A stretch of DNA of 64,000 bases, taken from Planctomycetes bacterium syqfu. GTDB lineage: Bacteria > Planctomycetota > Phycisphaerae > Phycisphaerales > Phycisphaeraceae. Made by a program: the position numbers and the translations under genes. This document shows positions 16,279 through 26,015 of the stretch, in pieces. The notes beneath the pieces were generated by a model. The model searched no databases and had not been told where the DNA came from. It saw only the letters and a program-made list of their open reading frames with translations. Numbering within the stretch: the first letter of the stretch is position 1; each line of letters begins with the position of its first letter. Location of the stretch: NCBI GenBank assembly GCA_020974905.1, contig CP087563.1:6386001-6450000 (forward strand), written 5' to 3'.

Positions 16279-18846
16279 TCAGGGTTTGAGTTCGATGCGT
16301 GTACGATTGATCAGGGGAATGGTCAACTCAGCCCATGATTGATTGCGGTCACGTTTGATCGTCACTTCGGCCTGCTCAACGGAACTATTGAGTTTGGTTA
16401 CATCGCTTGCAACAGGAATGATCACGCGGACGAATCGCTTGTGGAAATCACACTGCGATGGGTTGAGCATGACGGTGTAACTGCCATCATCATGTTTGGC
16501 AGCAGCAGCGAAAATGCCCTTGATTGGTGCGTCTGTGCTGCTTGCAGGGGCCAGTGAGAGTTCAATGCGTTTGCCACCGCGAAGTGACAGTTGCATGTAG
16601 TCTTCGTAGACATGGTATGCCGGTCGCGGCACGGAGTTTTCGTCGATTAAGCCGTAGTAGTGTGTGCTGCCGCCAGCATGGAAGAGACACAACTCGGACA
16701 TGTCATTGCTGATCAAACGTGAGATGGCAATGCTGGTCATTTCTGCTTGCAACTCAGGGGTGAAGACAGGTGGGGCGGTGAACCATTCGGCATTGCGAAA
16801 GACAAAGCCCATCTCGTTGGGATAGATCGGCAGGTTCAAGCCCATGGCCATGAGTTCGCCTTCCGCCAACCCACAGGGCAGGTCCCACAGCGGAGCCTTG
16901 CCGGCATAGGGATGAAATGCCATGGCATCGACGCGGTCCATGACACCGCCGTGTTTGAGTTCGTGAATGAACTTGGCTTTGAAGCCTGCCATCCCTGTGG
17001 TCAGGATGCGGGCGGTCGGATCGAGTCGACGGATAGTATCAATGGTGGCATGACACCAGGCGATGTACTCCTCGACACTACCACGCCAGTAGAGTTGGCT
17101 GTCTGCTTCGTTCCAAAGTTCATAGGTATCGATGCGGTCACCGTATTTCGTGACCAGGTGTTCAATGACCTGTTGATATTTCTGCGGATCAGCTGCTGCG
17201 GAGTAGGAACGTTTCATGTCGGTGGCTTCCTTCCACCGTTTGGGGATCGCGTTCCATTCCTGCGTGCCTTGCAGGTTCACTTCAAGGTTGTCGTTAATTG
17301 CAAGGCTTTCTTCGATCGCTTCATCCATGATTTTGAAACGATCCGGATCGGATGGCGGTCCGACATAGGACGCGCCTGCGCCGGTGCGCATGTTGGGCCA
17401 GGTCTTGGTGTACTTGGTGGAGACATTGGGTTTGGGACTGGTGCGACGGTGGCGCCAGGGGCCGCCAAGCCCGATACGCCAATCGCGGGGCGTGGGTGCG
17501 GTTTCCAGTTGGATGGCATCAAAGTAAATCGGTTCCGTGCCGGGGTTGGAGAGGGTGATGGCTTGGTTGCCTGCCCAAATCTCAGCAGGCAGGTAAGCGA
17601 TTCGATGCATTTCAATGGGCTTGTCCACGTAGCTTGGAGCAGAGAAGTTACCGCCTTCACCGGTGTCCAGATAGACGAATAGTTCATTGAGCAGGATGTG
17701 CTTGCCAACTGCGATGCAAAGTCCGCTTGAGTCTTTGTTGTAGGCGATGCGATATCGCAGATGCGTTGCTTGTGCTGCGTTGTTGGGTAACTGTAACTGG
17801 ATGGATGCACCCGGTCCAAGTTCCTGTGGCAAAGTGTTGGTCGGGCGATCAATGACCGTGTTGACCGGCTTGCCCAATTCGTGACTCACGCCATTGAACT
17901 TGCCCCATGTTTGAATAACCTGGCCTGTTGCTGGCTGGACGTCGCCGACTGCTCTGCGGCTTCGCAGTGGTTTGGGCGAGGGCATGTTCCGATCAATGCC
18001 GATGCTCAGGTAATCATCAAGATTGATGTTCTTGTTTTTCAGATCGTAAGCCATGTGTGCGATGGCAACGATGGTTTGTTCAGCAGCGGGCCACCAGTCA
18101 GCGTTTTCTTTGCCGGTGAAGTATGGAGAGATTGCATGGATACTCAGGCGGTCATGAAAACAGCTGATAAATAGCTGCGGGATGACGTCCAACTGATCGA
18201 CACGCTGAGAGCGCACCAGCGGGTAATACCTGGCGGTTTCATGTTTGTCTGCGTTGGGAATGGTCCACGCGCTGGGGAGCATGCCTTCGGGGAGTTTTAC
18301 TTTGTCCGTATCTTTGAAGTACTTTTCAAAGAGTGGGGTGATGGTGTGAACCACGCCCTGGTTATGTCGTTTGACATCGTAGTAGTACTTGATGCCCAGG
18401 TGGCGATTGATGTCATTGGTCTGCCAGGCAAAGCGGGGGGTTGGCGGGTCCATCGTCCATGTTTCGTCGGACTTCTGTTTGATCTTGACCAGGAACGGCA
18501 CGCCGGAGCCCATGTTCACCATGACACCGCCGTCATCAGCAAATTGCTGTATGGCTTTGATGGCAACGCTGGGGACCGTCAAGCCATCCATGAACAAGGC
18601 GTCATATCGCTTGGCGGAGAACGTGTTCTTGTCAGCCAACTGGTCGGCAGTCAGGCGTGTGACTTTGATGCCTGCCTGTGAGAGCCAACTGGCAACCTGA
18701 TCCATATGTTCCGGTGACAGTGTGAACCGACGCTCGCCGGTCCCTTTGACCGGATCCCAAACCACCACGTTGGGGTGGGCTTGAGCAGGACGGATCCCGG
18801 TGATGGCAAAGACAAGACAGAAGACAAGTAGGGCAAGTCGATACAT
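16279..18846 (-). CDS. Secreted clan GH-A glycosidase (GH39-like) with N-terminal amidotransferase-like domain
   Basis: An 855-residue protein with signal peptide MYRLALLVFCLVFAITG...AQA. Residues about 50-260 (YDALFMDGLTV, IQQFADDGGVMVNMGSG) resemble the trimerisation/GATase-like domain found beside glycosidases. Residues 300-450 look like a beta-sandwich. A TIM barrel follows. ELWNEADSQLYW carries the general acid at E580 and YPNEMGFVFRN the nucleophile at E678, the clan A arrangement. The end is a beta domain. It should cleave a polysaccharide outside the cytoplasm by a retaining mechanism. Substrate unknown. It is third in a LacI-prepilin-glycosidase operon (50-base gap to the prepilin gene). 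Confidence 0.8.
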   Translation of the reverse strand: MYRLALLVFCLVFAITGIRPAQAHPNVVVWDPVKGTGERRFTLSPEHMDQVASWLSQAGIKVTRLTADQLADKNTFSAKRYDALFMDGLTVPSVAIKAIQQFADDGGVMVNMGSGVPFLVKIKQKSDETWTMDPPTPRFAWQTNDINRHLGIKYYYDVKRHNQGVVHTITPLFEKYFKDTDKVKLPEGMLPSAWTIPNADKHETARYYPLVRSQRVDQLDVIPQLFISCFHDRLSIHAISPYFTGKENADWWPAAEQTIVAIAHMAYDLKNKNINLDDYLSIGIDRNMPSPKPLRSRRAVGDVQPATGQVIQTWGKFNGVSHELGKPVNTVIDRPTNTLPQELGPGASIQLQLPNNAAQATHLRYRIAYNKDSSGLCIAVGKHILLNELFVYLDTGEGGNFSAPSYVDKPIEMHRIAYLPAEIWAGNQAITLSNPGTEPIYFDAIQLETAPTPRDWRIGLGGPWRHRRTSPKPNVSTKYTKTWPNMRTGAGASYVGPPSDPDRFKIMDEAIEESLAINDNLEVNLQGTQEWNAIPKRWKEATDMKRSYSAAADPQKYQQVIEHLVTKYGDRIDTYELWNEADSQLYWRGSVEEYIAWCHATIDTIRRLDPTARILTTGMAGFKAKFIHELKHGGVMDRVDAMAFHPYAGKAPLWDLPCGLAEGELMAMGLNLPIYPNEMGFVFRNAEWFTAPPVFTPELQAEMTSIAISRLISNDMSELCLFHAGGSTHYYGLIDENSVPRPAYHVYEDYMQLSLRGGKRIELSLAPASSTDAPIKGIFAAAAKHDDGSYTVMLNPSQCDFHKRFVRVIIPVASDVTKLNSSVEQAEVTIKRDRNQSWAELTIPLINRTRIELKP

Positions 18847-18896
18847 GAAAATCCCTTGATAAAACAGCGGTTTTTAACAATTCATATGTCGGACGC

Positions 18897-19628
18897 TTAG
18901 TCCAGACGTTGCAGTTGGCGGTCATAGATGAAACGTCGAAAGTCGAAATGATCATTGCCAAAGCTTTTGAATACATCGACTTTGGCGGCAATGACATGAC
19001 CGTCTGCATAAAGCAGGTTGGCGGCTTTGTTGTGTCGGGCGTGTACCGCTTTTCGAGCTTCGGCAGAGATGTTAAAGGCTTGCACCGGATCATTGCCAGC
19101 GCCCGGTTCGGCATTCACACTGTCTCCGCCAACCGGGAAGTCGGATGGCACGCCTTTGTCAATACGGTAGGCCACTTCACTGTCTTGTGTACCTTTGTCC
19201 GTATTGCGACGTCGTAAACCATAGGAGATGTCCCCACGATCCTGATAGAGTCTCACATCAATCATCCACGAAGGACACTTGAGTTCTCGGGAACTGTCGA
19301 TGTATCCACCACGTGCCATGAATCCGATCCAGACACTACGTCCCGTTGCATAGTCTGGATGGCCGTATCCTTCGCCCAGATCCCATGCAGGTCGGAAGTA
19401 CCCGGGAATCCAGTAGCTGCCGTTGAAAAAGTCTTCGGAATAGAGTTGTTGATAAATGGCGATTTGCTTGACGCGTACTGAACACTGCGTACCGCGTGCC
19501 GACTCTCGGGCTTTTCCCAATGCCGGTAAGAGTACAGCAATCAACAAGCTGATAATCGAGATGACAACCAGCAACTCGATCAAGGTGAATGCGGCAGGGG
19601 GATGGGTTGTGTGGAGCGACTTGTTCAT
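18897..19628 (-). CDS. Prepilin-type N-terminal cleavage/methylation protein (H-X9-DG type)
   Basis: I start at ATG 19628 ([13 protein letters not shown]), which has AAAGG upstream. The frame is open to 19673. The 243-residue protein has the class III prepilin signal [20 protein letters not shown]. The conserved Glu is at +5, and cleavage would be before Phe by a prepilin peptidase. A C-terminal [16 protein letters not shown] fits the H-X9-DG motif of the large planctomycete prepilin-like family. These proteins are exported and perhaps assembled in pseudopili, but function is unproven. It lies 52 bases after a LacI regulator and 50 before a secreted glycosidase on one strand, so it is probably co-expressed with the glycosidase. 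Confidence 0.85.
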   Translation of the reverse strand: MNKSLHTTHPPAAFTLIELLVVISIISLLIAVLLPALGKARESARGTQCSVRVKQIAIYQQLYSEDFFNGSYWIPGYFRPAWDLGEGYGHPDYATGRSVWIGFMARGGYIDSSRELKCPSWMIDVRLYQDRGDISYGLRRRNTDKGTQDSEVAYRIDKGVPSDFPVGGDSVNAEPGAGNDPVQAFNISAEARKAVHARHNKAANLLYADGHVIAAKVDVFKSFGNDHFDFRRFIYDRQLQRLD

Positions 19629-19680
19629 ATCTTCGATCACCTTTGAAATGAAGGGCAAACCATGATGAATCAATAAAGCA

Positions 19681-20712
19681 TCAAATGCTCAGAGTTGTCT
19701 GTGCAGGTACCATTGTGGATTCAAGAACTTTGGATCGGATGCGTTTTTTAGGCGTAGCGATTTTCTTCATCAGCATCTCTACGGCCACCTGTCCCATGTC
19801 CGTCAGCGGTAAGACCGTGCTGGATATGGCGATCCCCATGAAGTTGAATGATTCATTACCATTGGTCACAACAGAGAGCTGGCTGGGGACGTCGATCCCG
19901 CATTTAGCAGCAGCGTAAAGCAACACACGCGCTTCCCATGGCGAGTGTGTTTGCACAGCAGTGATCTGATCACGGTTGGCTTTGAGCCAGTTCATCACAT
20001 GCTTGAGTGTGTCACAGGACATCGGGTCCAGATCCACCTGATCAGGGAACTGTGTGGGCAAGGTCACATGCACAGGTGTCAGACCTGCATCAATCATCGC
20101 ATGCGTATAGCCCTCACGACGATCTGTGCGACTGTAGTGAACCGACCCTTCAAACTCGAGATAGTGAATCTTGCGATGTCCGAGCTTCAGTAGATATTCG
20201 GCAGCAAGGCGACCGGAATGAAATTCGTCCGGGTAAACACTGTCATAATCAAGCCGAGCATTCAACCAGATCGCCGGTAGTTTGAGTTGGTGAATGAAGT
20301 CGCTCAGATGCTCTGGGAAATGGTGTGTGTAGTTGATCAACATACCATCAACCATGTGTTGTCGGAGCATGCGCGGCAGATACTTGCTGTCAGTAAATTG
20401 AGCGTCGGTCATCTGCGACATCGTCAGATGCATTTCCTTATCACTGAGTTTAGCCATGACACTCTGAAGCAGTTTGACACTCAGGCGACTGTAGGCCGGG
20501 TGATCACTCATGAGTAATCCCACGGCATTGAACTTGCCACTGCGGGCCGCCCGCGCTGCGAGATTGGGGCGGTATCCCAAAGTACGTGCTGCCTCTTGAA
20601 CGCGCTCGTTGGTGTCTTTGGAATAGATATCGCCTTTGCCGTTTAGGATCAGACTCGCTGCGGGGACGGATATCTGGGCATGTTGGGCGACTTCTTTGAG
20701 TGTGACAGCCAT
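19681..20712 (-). CDS. LacI family transcriptional repressor
   Basis: I start at ATG 20712 ([20 protein letters not shown]), which has GAGGA eight bases upstream. The 343-residue protein has an N-terminal LacI helix-turn-helix with hinge helix [21 protein letters not shown], then a periplasmic-binding-protein-like effector domain. The C-terminus ends TTLSI. Effector unknown, probably an oligosaccharide or sugar phosphate from the glycosidase reaction. Two LacI-type operators sit 79-127 bases upstream, one inside the promoter, so it should repress its own operon including the prepilin and glycosidase genes. Confidence 0.92.
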   Translation of the reverse strand: MAVTLKEVAQHAQISVPAASLILNGKGDIYSKDTNERVQEAARTLGYRPNLAARAARSGKFNAVGLLMSDHPAYSRLSVKLLQSVMAKLSDKEMHLTMSQMTDAQFTDSKYLPRMLRQHMVDGMLINYTHHFPEHLSDFIHQLKLPAIWLNARLDYDSVYPDEFHSGRLAAEYLLKLGHRKIHYLEFEGSVHYSRTDRREGYTHAMIDAGLTPVHVTLPTQFPDQVDLDPMSCDTLKHVMNWLKANRDQITAVQTHSPWEARVLLYAAAKCGIDVPSQLSVVTNGNESFNFMGIAISSTVLPLTDMGQVAVEMLMKKIATPKKRIRSKVLESTMVPAQTTLSI

Positions 20713-20781
20713 GATTGATTCCTCAAACACTCCCCAGAACGCATGGGAGAATCCCCACGCAAGACGGTGAAGCGGTATGGA

Positions 20782-20838
20782 ATCATATTTCAAAAACGTT
20801 TTTGGTCAAGCGTTGAGGCGAAAAATAAAAACGTTTTT
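20782..20838 (-). promoter_or_regulatory. LacI-type double operator and promoter of the lacI-prepilin-glycosidase operon
   Basis: On the minus strand -35 TTGACC (20804-20809) and -10 TATGAT (20782-20787) are 16 bases apart. The spacer is almost filled by the perfect palindrome CAAAAACGTTTTTG (20791-20804), which has the central CG typical of LacI operators. A second site, AAAAACGTTTTT (20827-20838), is centred 35 bases upstream. The layout predicts tight autorepression. Confidence 0.8.
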
Positions 20839-20840
20839 GA

Positions 20841-20893
20841 AAAAAGTCAAAAACAGGCTCGATCCGACTTTCTGGGCAGTCAGATCGAGCCTG
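20841..20893 (-). terminator. Terminator of the GH115-like gene
   Basis: Reading the minus strand, CAGGCTCGATCTGAC (20893-20879) pairs with GTCGGATCGAGCCTG (20868-20854) with one mismatch. Two T-runs follow (TTTTTGACTTTTTT). It lies 41 bases after the stop of the upstream glycosidase and insulates the lacI operon. Confidence 0.85.
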
Positions 20894-20933
20894 TTGGTTT
20901 ATTCGGAGATGTGGCATAGATGCTAAGGTGCTA

Positions 20934-22820
20934 TCAGTCAATAGATTGAGGTTGGCTAGCTGGGTGCAGCGTCACCAAGCTTTGGAGTTGGCTTAGCAGG
21001 TGTCGCCAAGCTTCCTTGGTCTCGCCACGATACCAGTTCTCCCACGGGCCCTGGGCAAGGCGTTGACGTTCGTAAAGCAGCTTTTCGATCAGCGGGATCA
21101 CCTTGCTGACTGCTGAAAGATCATCCATCGCCACGAGCATGCCTGCTGCAATGCGATACATCGTCCCGAGCATCCGTGCTTGTTCGCGAAGGTTGTGTTC
21201 AAAGAACCGACGCTCATCATCATGCAGTTGTGTCAGTGGTGGGAATTCGTCGATGATGGATTCAAGTTGCTCAGCAGATTGGAGCATCAGTTGCGTCAAC
21301 TCGCCGACCGTCCCATAGGGCCAGTGACAGGGAGTCGAGGGGCGATCCTGCTGGCCTGCAAGATAGTCTGCAATTTCTTTGGCGATCACCCAGAGATATC
21401 CATCCTGAATGGAGCGTTCGTCGGGCAGCGGGATGAAAGCTGCGAAGTAGCGTTCGTAAAGCGGGCGCAACTCGGCAGGGCACCATTGTTCGTTGAAGGT
21501 CTCCAATTGCCAATCCTTACCTTGGCAGAGCAATTGGTTGAATGCCTGAATCGGCATGACCTGTTCACGAATATTGGCGGTGTTGAGGATGGCATAATAG
21601 GTGTCACCTTTGTCGATCATGGTATCGAACTCGCGTTGCATTTTGCTCAGGGATGTACCTTGAACCAGATGCGAACCATGGATCCAGAAACCTGCATGGT
21701 AATACGCGCCATAAGTTCGATTCGGATCACGGGGCAACGTGTGGAAGTCTTCCTGCATGCATTGCGTTGCGCCTTTGTCTGAAAAGATCACGGTGACGGC
21801 ATCGGGAATTTTTAATTGTCCCTTGGCCATCAGCTCAGCGCCTTCATGCCAAAGCGTGGTGGTGGCTGGCGGTGTCGGGCGTGAATCGATCTTGCAGATG
21901 ATTTGCCACTGGTCTGCCATGGCATTGGAGATGTATTTTCCTGCCAATTCCTGCGTGATGGTTTTGTCATACTCCCAAATCGGTCGATCACCACGGCCGC
22001 GCAGTCCCAGTTGCCAGATGACTTGATCACCTGCCAGTTCGTACCATTTCCTGGCATACTCTTCCCACGTCTGCAGCATGGGTTCGGGATTCTTTGCGTA
22101 TTCAAACACGTACGCTTTGCCGCGCTTTTGCCAATAGGTCTCAAAGCTGAACGCGCTGACCCCCAGTGTTTCGATGTGATGCTGACTGACATACAGTCCG
22201 TGTTCGGCTGCATGACTCACGAGTTTGGCTTCAGCCGGATTCATCACGTTGACGAAGGAGGCAGGGATGATGAGATTGCCGTTCAGTCGGAGAAGTGCTT
22301 CGCAGGCGCGCTGAATCACATAAGGCGATGTGACATACTGGTAATGCGGGTAGTCCAGTTCGCGTTCACCGCCGCCCAGATGCCAGAGTACCAGCAGGTC
22401 TTCATCATTGAGAAACCAGCCGCGGTAAGTGTACAGTGCGGCAGTTGAAGTAAAGCTCGTTTGTTCGACCACCAGTTCGTCACGTTTGGCAGGGAGGATT
22501 TGCTTCCAGAACCAAAGCGGGTCGAATCCAAGCATGTGTTCACTGATGTGATAAATGCCATACACTGCGCCGAGATTATCAGCATATCGCAACGTGATCT
22601 GGTCATCGGTCAATTTGATCTGCCAGGACTCAGGCGTCTGCAGTGTCGGATCATGTTGCAGTGAGATCGTGGCCTGATCCGGATGGTCAGCTTGTGAGAA
22701 GTCCGCTTCAAGGACATGTTGAAGGTCATCGCCAAGCTGCTTGATTGCCAATTCGATAGGCTTGGTGAGTGCGTGAATGTGGTAGGTCCATGGCGTGCGA
22801 GCCTGTTTGCGAAAACACAT
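20934..22820 (-). CDS. GH115-like glycoside hydrolase (xylan alpha-glucuronidase family)
   Basis: I start at ATG 22820 (MCFRKQART), which has GGAG nine bases upstream. Met codons at 22853 and 22913 are alternatives. The roughly 628-residue protein shows the GH115 course: YADNLGAVYGIYHISEHMLG, FDPLWFWKQILPAKRDEL, then YRGWFLNDEDLL, RACEALLRLNGNLIIPASFV and GLYVSQHHIETLG. In this family this part forms the barrel and substrate pocket for removing 4-O-methylglucuronic acid from xylan. No signal peptide, so action on imported oligosaccharides is likely. Family match is by remembered pattern. Activity on uronates other than glucuronate is possible. A strong terminator follows. Confidence 0.75.
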   Translation of the reverse strand: MCFRKQARTPWTYHIHALTKPIELAIKQLGDDLQHVLEADFSQADHPDQATISLQHDPTLQTPESWQIKLTDDQITLRYADNLGAVYGIYHISEHMLGFDPLWFWKQILPAKRDELVVEQTSFTSTAALYTYRGWFLNDEDLLVLWHLGGGERELDYPHYQYVTSPYVIQRACEALLRLNGNLIIPASFVNVMNPAEAKLVSHAAEHGLYVSQHHIETLGVSAFSFETYWQKRGKAYVFEYAKNPEPMLQTWEEYARKWYELAGDQVIWQLGLRGRGDRPIWEYDKTITQELAGKYISNAMADQWQIICKIDSRPTPPATTTLWHEGAELMAKGQLKIPDAVTVIFSDKGATQCMQEDFHTLPRDPNRTYGAYYHAGFWIHGSHLVQGTSLSKMQREFDTMIDKGDTYYAILNTANIREQVMPIQAFNQLLCQGKDWQLETFNEQWCPAELRPLYERYFAAFIPLPDERSIQDGYLWVIAKEIADYLAGQQDRPSTPCHWPYGTVGELTQLMLQSAEQLESIIDEFPPLTQLHDDERRFFEHNLREQARMLGTMYRIAAGMLVAMDDLSAVSKVIPLIEKLLYERQRLAQGPWENWYRGETKEAWRHLLSQLQSLVTLHPASQPQSID

Positions 22821-23186
22821 TGGGTTTGTCTCCGTGAGTTTTGATTTGTCCATCCTTTGTCGTGGACAGGAGCGTTTGAACTGGTACAAGGCTAGGCGTG
22901 TGACAAAAAACATGACATGGACAATACGTCATTTTTTTTAACGATACGACTGTTTTGAGCCCGTTTTTGATACTAAAATCAGCTTTTATATTCACCGCCA
23001 ATTCAAAGGTTTGGGAAGTGATTTTCAGGACGTTTCGGTCAGTCTCAATAGTCTGATACTGTTGCTCGCAGTCGAAATGTGCAAATACAAGATTGCCTGT
23101 CTATGGTCCTGGTTCTCTTTTGATAGTCTAATTCTTATCCAACGTTGTTATTGTCCACCGTTCTATATCTACGCATGAGGTTCACC
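22821..23186. other. Divergent intergenic region, no gene seen
   Basis: These 366 AT-rich bases separate two divergent genes (GH115-like and heparinase-like) and must hold both promoters. I found no convincing -35/-10 pair, operator palindrome or RNA gene here. Confidence 0.5.
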
Positions 23187-25280
23187 ATGTCATTGTTTCT
23201 GACCGAAAATGAAAAACAAGCCATTCTCGATTCCAAGCAGCGCGATCCATTATTGACGGATCTGTTCTGGGCATTGCAGGCCCGTGTTCGTGAGCGTGCG
23301 ATCAAGCCTGGGCTGATCTCAACGGATGATACTATTGACTGGTGGCGCGTCGTGGCGGAGTACCTGGGGGATGCTGCTATGGCCTATGCGCTGAAACCTT
23401 CCGAAGAGACGGCCATCTGGCTGCGTGATGTGACTTTGAGTGTTGCACGGCGGACAGCAGTGGATTGGACAGGACCGACTTACCGCACGCTCATTGATGC
23501 TCCTGACGAGGCTGGCAAGAAAGGCTTCCTGGAGACCACGCACATCCTCTGGGGGTTGGCGATGGTTCTGGACCTTGCTGCTGACGTCCTGACCGAAGCG
23601 GAGCAAAAGGAAGTCGCAGATGTGATGACCGAACGCGGTATGGCAATGTGTGCTTACTGGGTCGAAGGCAATGATCACATGGCCAACTGGTACTGCGTGT
23701 TGACTTCGGGTATGACCGTTGCAGCTGCTGTCCTGAACAATGAAAAATATCTGGAACTCTCACGCAAGCATCTGGCAGCTTGTTCGCAGGTCTTCCAGCC
23801 GGATGGTTCCTACTCCGAGTCTTTGCAGTATGGCAACTATGCGGGTTACTCGTTGATGATGGCGCACGAAGCGTTGCGTCGCCGTGATGAAGCGGACAGC
23901 AATGTTGTGCCGATCGCCAACTATGCCGGTTACGCTCGTTGGGCCAGCTACTCCTTCCTGTACAACAAGGCATTGACCGGTTGGGGGCCGGCCGTCAAAG
24001 CACGCAGTTTAAACTTCAATGACTGTGGTGCGGTCTTCAAGCCTTCTGCAGAGTTCCTGCTTCATATCGCCGCTCGTGCTTCGGAGTCGCATCCGACAGA
24101 AGCCGGCCTGGCGCGTTGGTTGTACGAAACCGCCTATGACCAGTTCCCTGCACAGGGGCCGCATGACCAGGCGACCTTTGGTCTGGTCACTGACTGGGGC
24201 GCATTGACCTTGCCTCTGGCAACCTATGCCGTCAAACCCATCTCACCCATCGAAGCCAAGCTCCCTGAGTTGGCGGATTTTTCCTGCGGTGACATCATTG
24301 CCCGTGATGCCTTCGGCGGCAAGACGGTCCTCGGTTTCCACACCAGCAAAGATCCGCTTTACGGTCCTGGGCACCTTCATGGCGATCTCAATAGCTTCAT
24401 CCTGGTTCACAACGATGAACGCATGCTCGTGGACCCCGGTCATGCCTGTTATCGCAACCTTTATCACAATGTCGAAACAAGTACCAAGACGCATAACACT
24501 TGTACCTTCATGGCAGAGGTCACCGACGTGGCTCGCAGTCCGCAGGAAGATCAGGGCGCCATTCAAATGCTTGAGCAGTCGCGTCAAGCTCGCCGACTTC
24601 GCGACAAGACTTCGCCCTGTGATCCGCCGTCACGTGGTGGCCGACAACTCATCGCATCACAGATTGATGATGTCCGCGTCATGGGCGGTGAGGTTTCCAA
24701 ACTCTATGGCAAGCCGCTGTCGCACTTCGGTCGTATCGTAATTCTCTGTGGCACAAACGTCGTCTTTGTCGTCGATCACATCAAAGCTGACGCACCTGTT
24801 CGGACACAATGGCATTGGCTGCTCAATAACCGGGACGGCACGCTGGACTATCGCTATGTCGGTAAGGATCGCGTGGTCGCACGTCGTGGTAACGCGGGCA
24901 TGAAACTTTTTAACTGTTCGGGCGGTCTGCCTTCCACGGTTCAGTTTGCCTGTGTGCATGATGCGTATCACTGTTTGCCTGATCATCCCGGTGAAGGTCA
25001 CTCTGGCAGTGGTCATCTGTTGACATGGCGTGACCATACCATGCGTAAGGAACTTACGTCGCTGCACGCCATTGCTGTGGATCGTTACGGCCCGGTAGCA
25101 GATTGGCATATCAAGACCGATGAGAACGGCACGAGCACCACGGGACTTGCTGGCTGCGTGGATTGGCATATCAAGGTTGATGACAATCAACAGGCCATCG
25201 ACTTGTCAGAACGCACCTCAGGCCGACAATATGCACTGCGTCTTGAAGACTCAGGATGCTGGACAATTGTTAAAGCCTGA
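23187..25280 (+). CDS. Heparinase II/III-like polysaccharide lyase
   Basis: I start at ATG 23187 (MSLFLTENEKQ), which has GAGG six bases upstream. The 697-residue protein has an N-terminal alpha/alpha toroid (WVEGNDHMANWYCVLTSG, PDGSYSESLQYGNYAGYSLM with the usual Tyr/His residues). From about residue 370 comes a beta-sandwich domain with GHLHGDLNSFILVHNDERML and DPGHACYRN, the heparinase II/III (PF07940) signature in which a His helps bind metal or substrate. Such lyases split uronic-acid polysaccharides (heparin, alginate) by beta-elimination. No signal peptide is seen, suggesting intracellular oligomer breakdown. The VOC gene follows at 21 bases and is probably co-transcribed. Confidence 0.82.
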   Translation: MSLFLTENEKQAILDSKQRDPLLTDLFWALQARVRERAIKPGLISTDDTIDWWRVVAEYLGDAAMAYALKPSEETAIWLRDVTLSVARRTAVDWTGPTYRTLIDAPDEAGKKGFLETTHILWGLAMVLDLAADVLTEAEQKEVADVMTERGMAMCAYWVEGNDHMANWYCVLTSGMTVAAAVLNNEKYLELSRKHLAACSQVFQPDGSYSESLQYGNYAGYSLMMAHEALRRRDEADSNVVPIANYAGYARWASYSFLYNKALTGWGPAVKARSLNFNDCGAVFKPSAEFLLHIAARASESHPTEAGLARWLYETAYDQFPAQGPHDQATFGLVTDWGALTLPLATYAVKPISPIEAKLPELADFSCGDIIARDAFGGKTVLGFHTSKDPLYGPGHLHGDLNSFILVHNDERMLVDPGHACYRNLYHNVETSTKTHNTCTFMAEVTDVARSPQEDQGAIQMLEQSRQARRLRDKTSPCDPPSRGGRQLIASQIDDVRVMGGEVSKLYGKPLSHFGRIVILCGTNVVFVVDHIKADAPVRTQWHWLLNNRDGTLDYRYVGKDRVVARRGNAGMKLFNCSGGLPSTVQFACVHDAYHCLPDHPGEGHSGSGHLLTWRDHTMRKELTSLHAIAVDRYGPVADWHIKTDENGTSTTGLAGCVDWHIKVDDNQQAIDLSERTSGRQYALRLEDSGCWTIVKA

Positions 25281-25301
25281 ACTTTCAGACAAGGATTGAT
25301 G

Positions 25302-25685
25302 ATGCGTTTAGAACACGTTGCGATTCAGGTTGCTGAACCTGCTGCCATGACAAAGTGGTATGGCGAGCATCTGGGTTTGACCATCTGTCGCCATGTCGGT
25401 GGTGAAGCGGACACCCATTTTCTGGCAGATGAAACCGGTCGCGTACTCATTGAGATTTACGCCAACCCAAAAGCATCGTTGCCCGATTACGCTGCCATGC
25501 ATCCGCTGCTTTTACATCTGGCGTTTGTTAGTGATGATGCTCAGGCTGACTGTGATCGGTTGGTCAAAGCGGGGGCGTCCGTGGTGGATTCACCGTTCAC
25601 GACACCGGCTGGTGACACACTGGCCATGCTCCGTGATCCGTGGGGTTTGGCGATACAGCTATGCTGTCGTGCTCAGCCCATGTGA
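25302..25685 (+). CDS. VOC (glyoxalase/bleomycin-resistance) family protein
   Basis: A 127-residue protein, the normal length for one VOC pair of beta-alpha-beta-beta-beta modules. It begins MRLEHVAIQVAEPAAMTKWY, with the metal-ligand His in EHVAIQV, and ends TLAMLRDPWGLAIQLC, with the second-module pattern DPWG. ATG 25299 is adjacent and equally possible. The site AAGGA lies six bases before 25302. Function in the family ranges from isomerases to dioxygenases. Placed after a lyase, it may act on an unsaturated uronate product or other aldehyde. That is inference from position. Confidence 0.85.
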   Translation: MRLEHVAIQVAEPAAMTKWYGEHLGLTICRHVGGEADTHFLADETGRVLIEIYANPKASLPDYAAMHPLLLHLAFVSDDAQADCDRLVKAGASVVDSPFTTPAGDTLAMLRDPWGLAIQLCCRAQPM

Positions 25686-25712
25686 CGCATGATTGCCATC
25701 TCAAATGAAATC

Positions 25713-25755
25713 AAAACAGCGACACGTTTAGGTAAGCGTGTCGCTGTTTTTGTTT
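25713..25755 (+). terminator. Terminator after the lyase-VOC operon
   Basis: AAAACAGCGACACG (25713-25726) pairs perfectly with CGTGTCGCTGTTTT (25737-25750) across ten bases. A further T-rich stretch follows. Confidence 0.88.
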
Positions 25756-25871
25756 TGAGTGCTGACCGAATGTGATGGGTCAAAGAGCTGATGGGGCAAT
25801 CCAACCGAGTCAAGAAGACTCGGCTATATACCAAGAGCTGACGCGTTATTAATCGCCAAGCGTTAATTCGA

Positions 25872-25964
25872 TTCGTCATTCCCGCGCAGGCGGGAATCCA
25901 GTGGCATGCAGTGATCGCTAGCAAATTTCACTGGACTCCCGCCTTCCGGGGGGGGAGTGACGAA
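25872..25964. repeat. Paired REP-like inverted repeat (GTCATTCCCGC... type)
   Basis: Arm 1 (25872-25903) reads TTCGTCATTCCCGCGCAGGC then GGGAATCCAGTG. Arm 2 (25929-25964) is its imperfect reverse complement (CACTGGACTCCCGCC ... GGGAGTGACGAA). Each arm is itself a small hairpin, the layout of bacterial REP/BIME elements. It lies in the roughly 330-base gap between two convergent genes. I see nothing else in that gap except the terminator. Confidence 0.65.
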
Positions 25965-26015
25965 GGTGGGCGATTGTTTATGCGAGTTGCTTTGGCCCGG
26001 TCATCCTGGTCGGGA

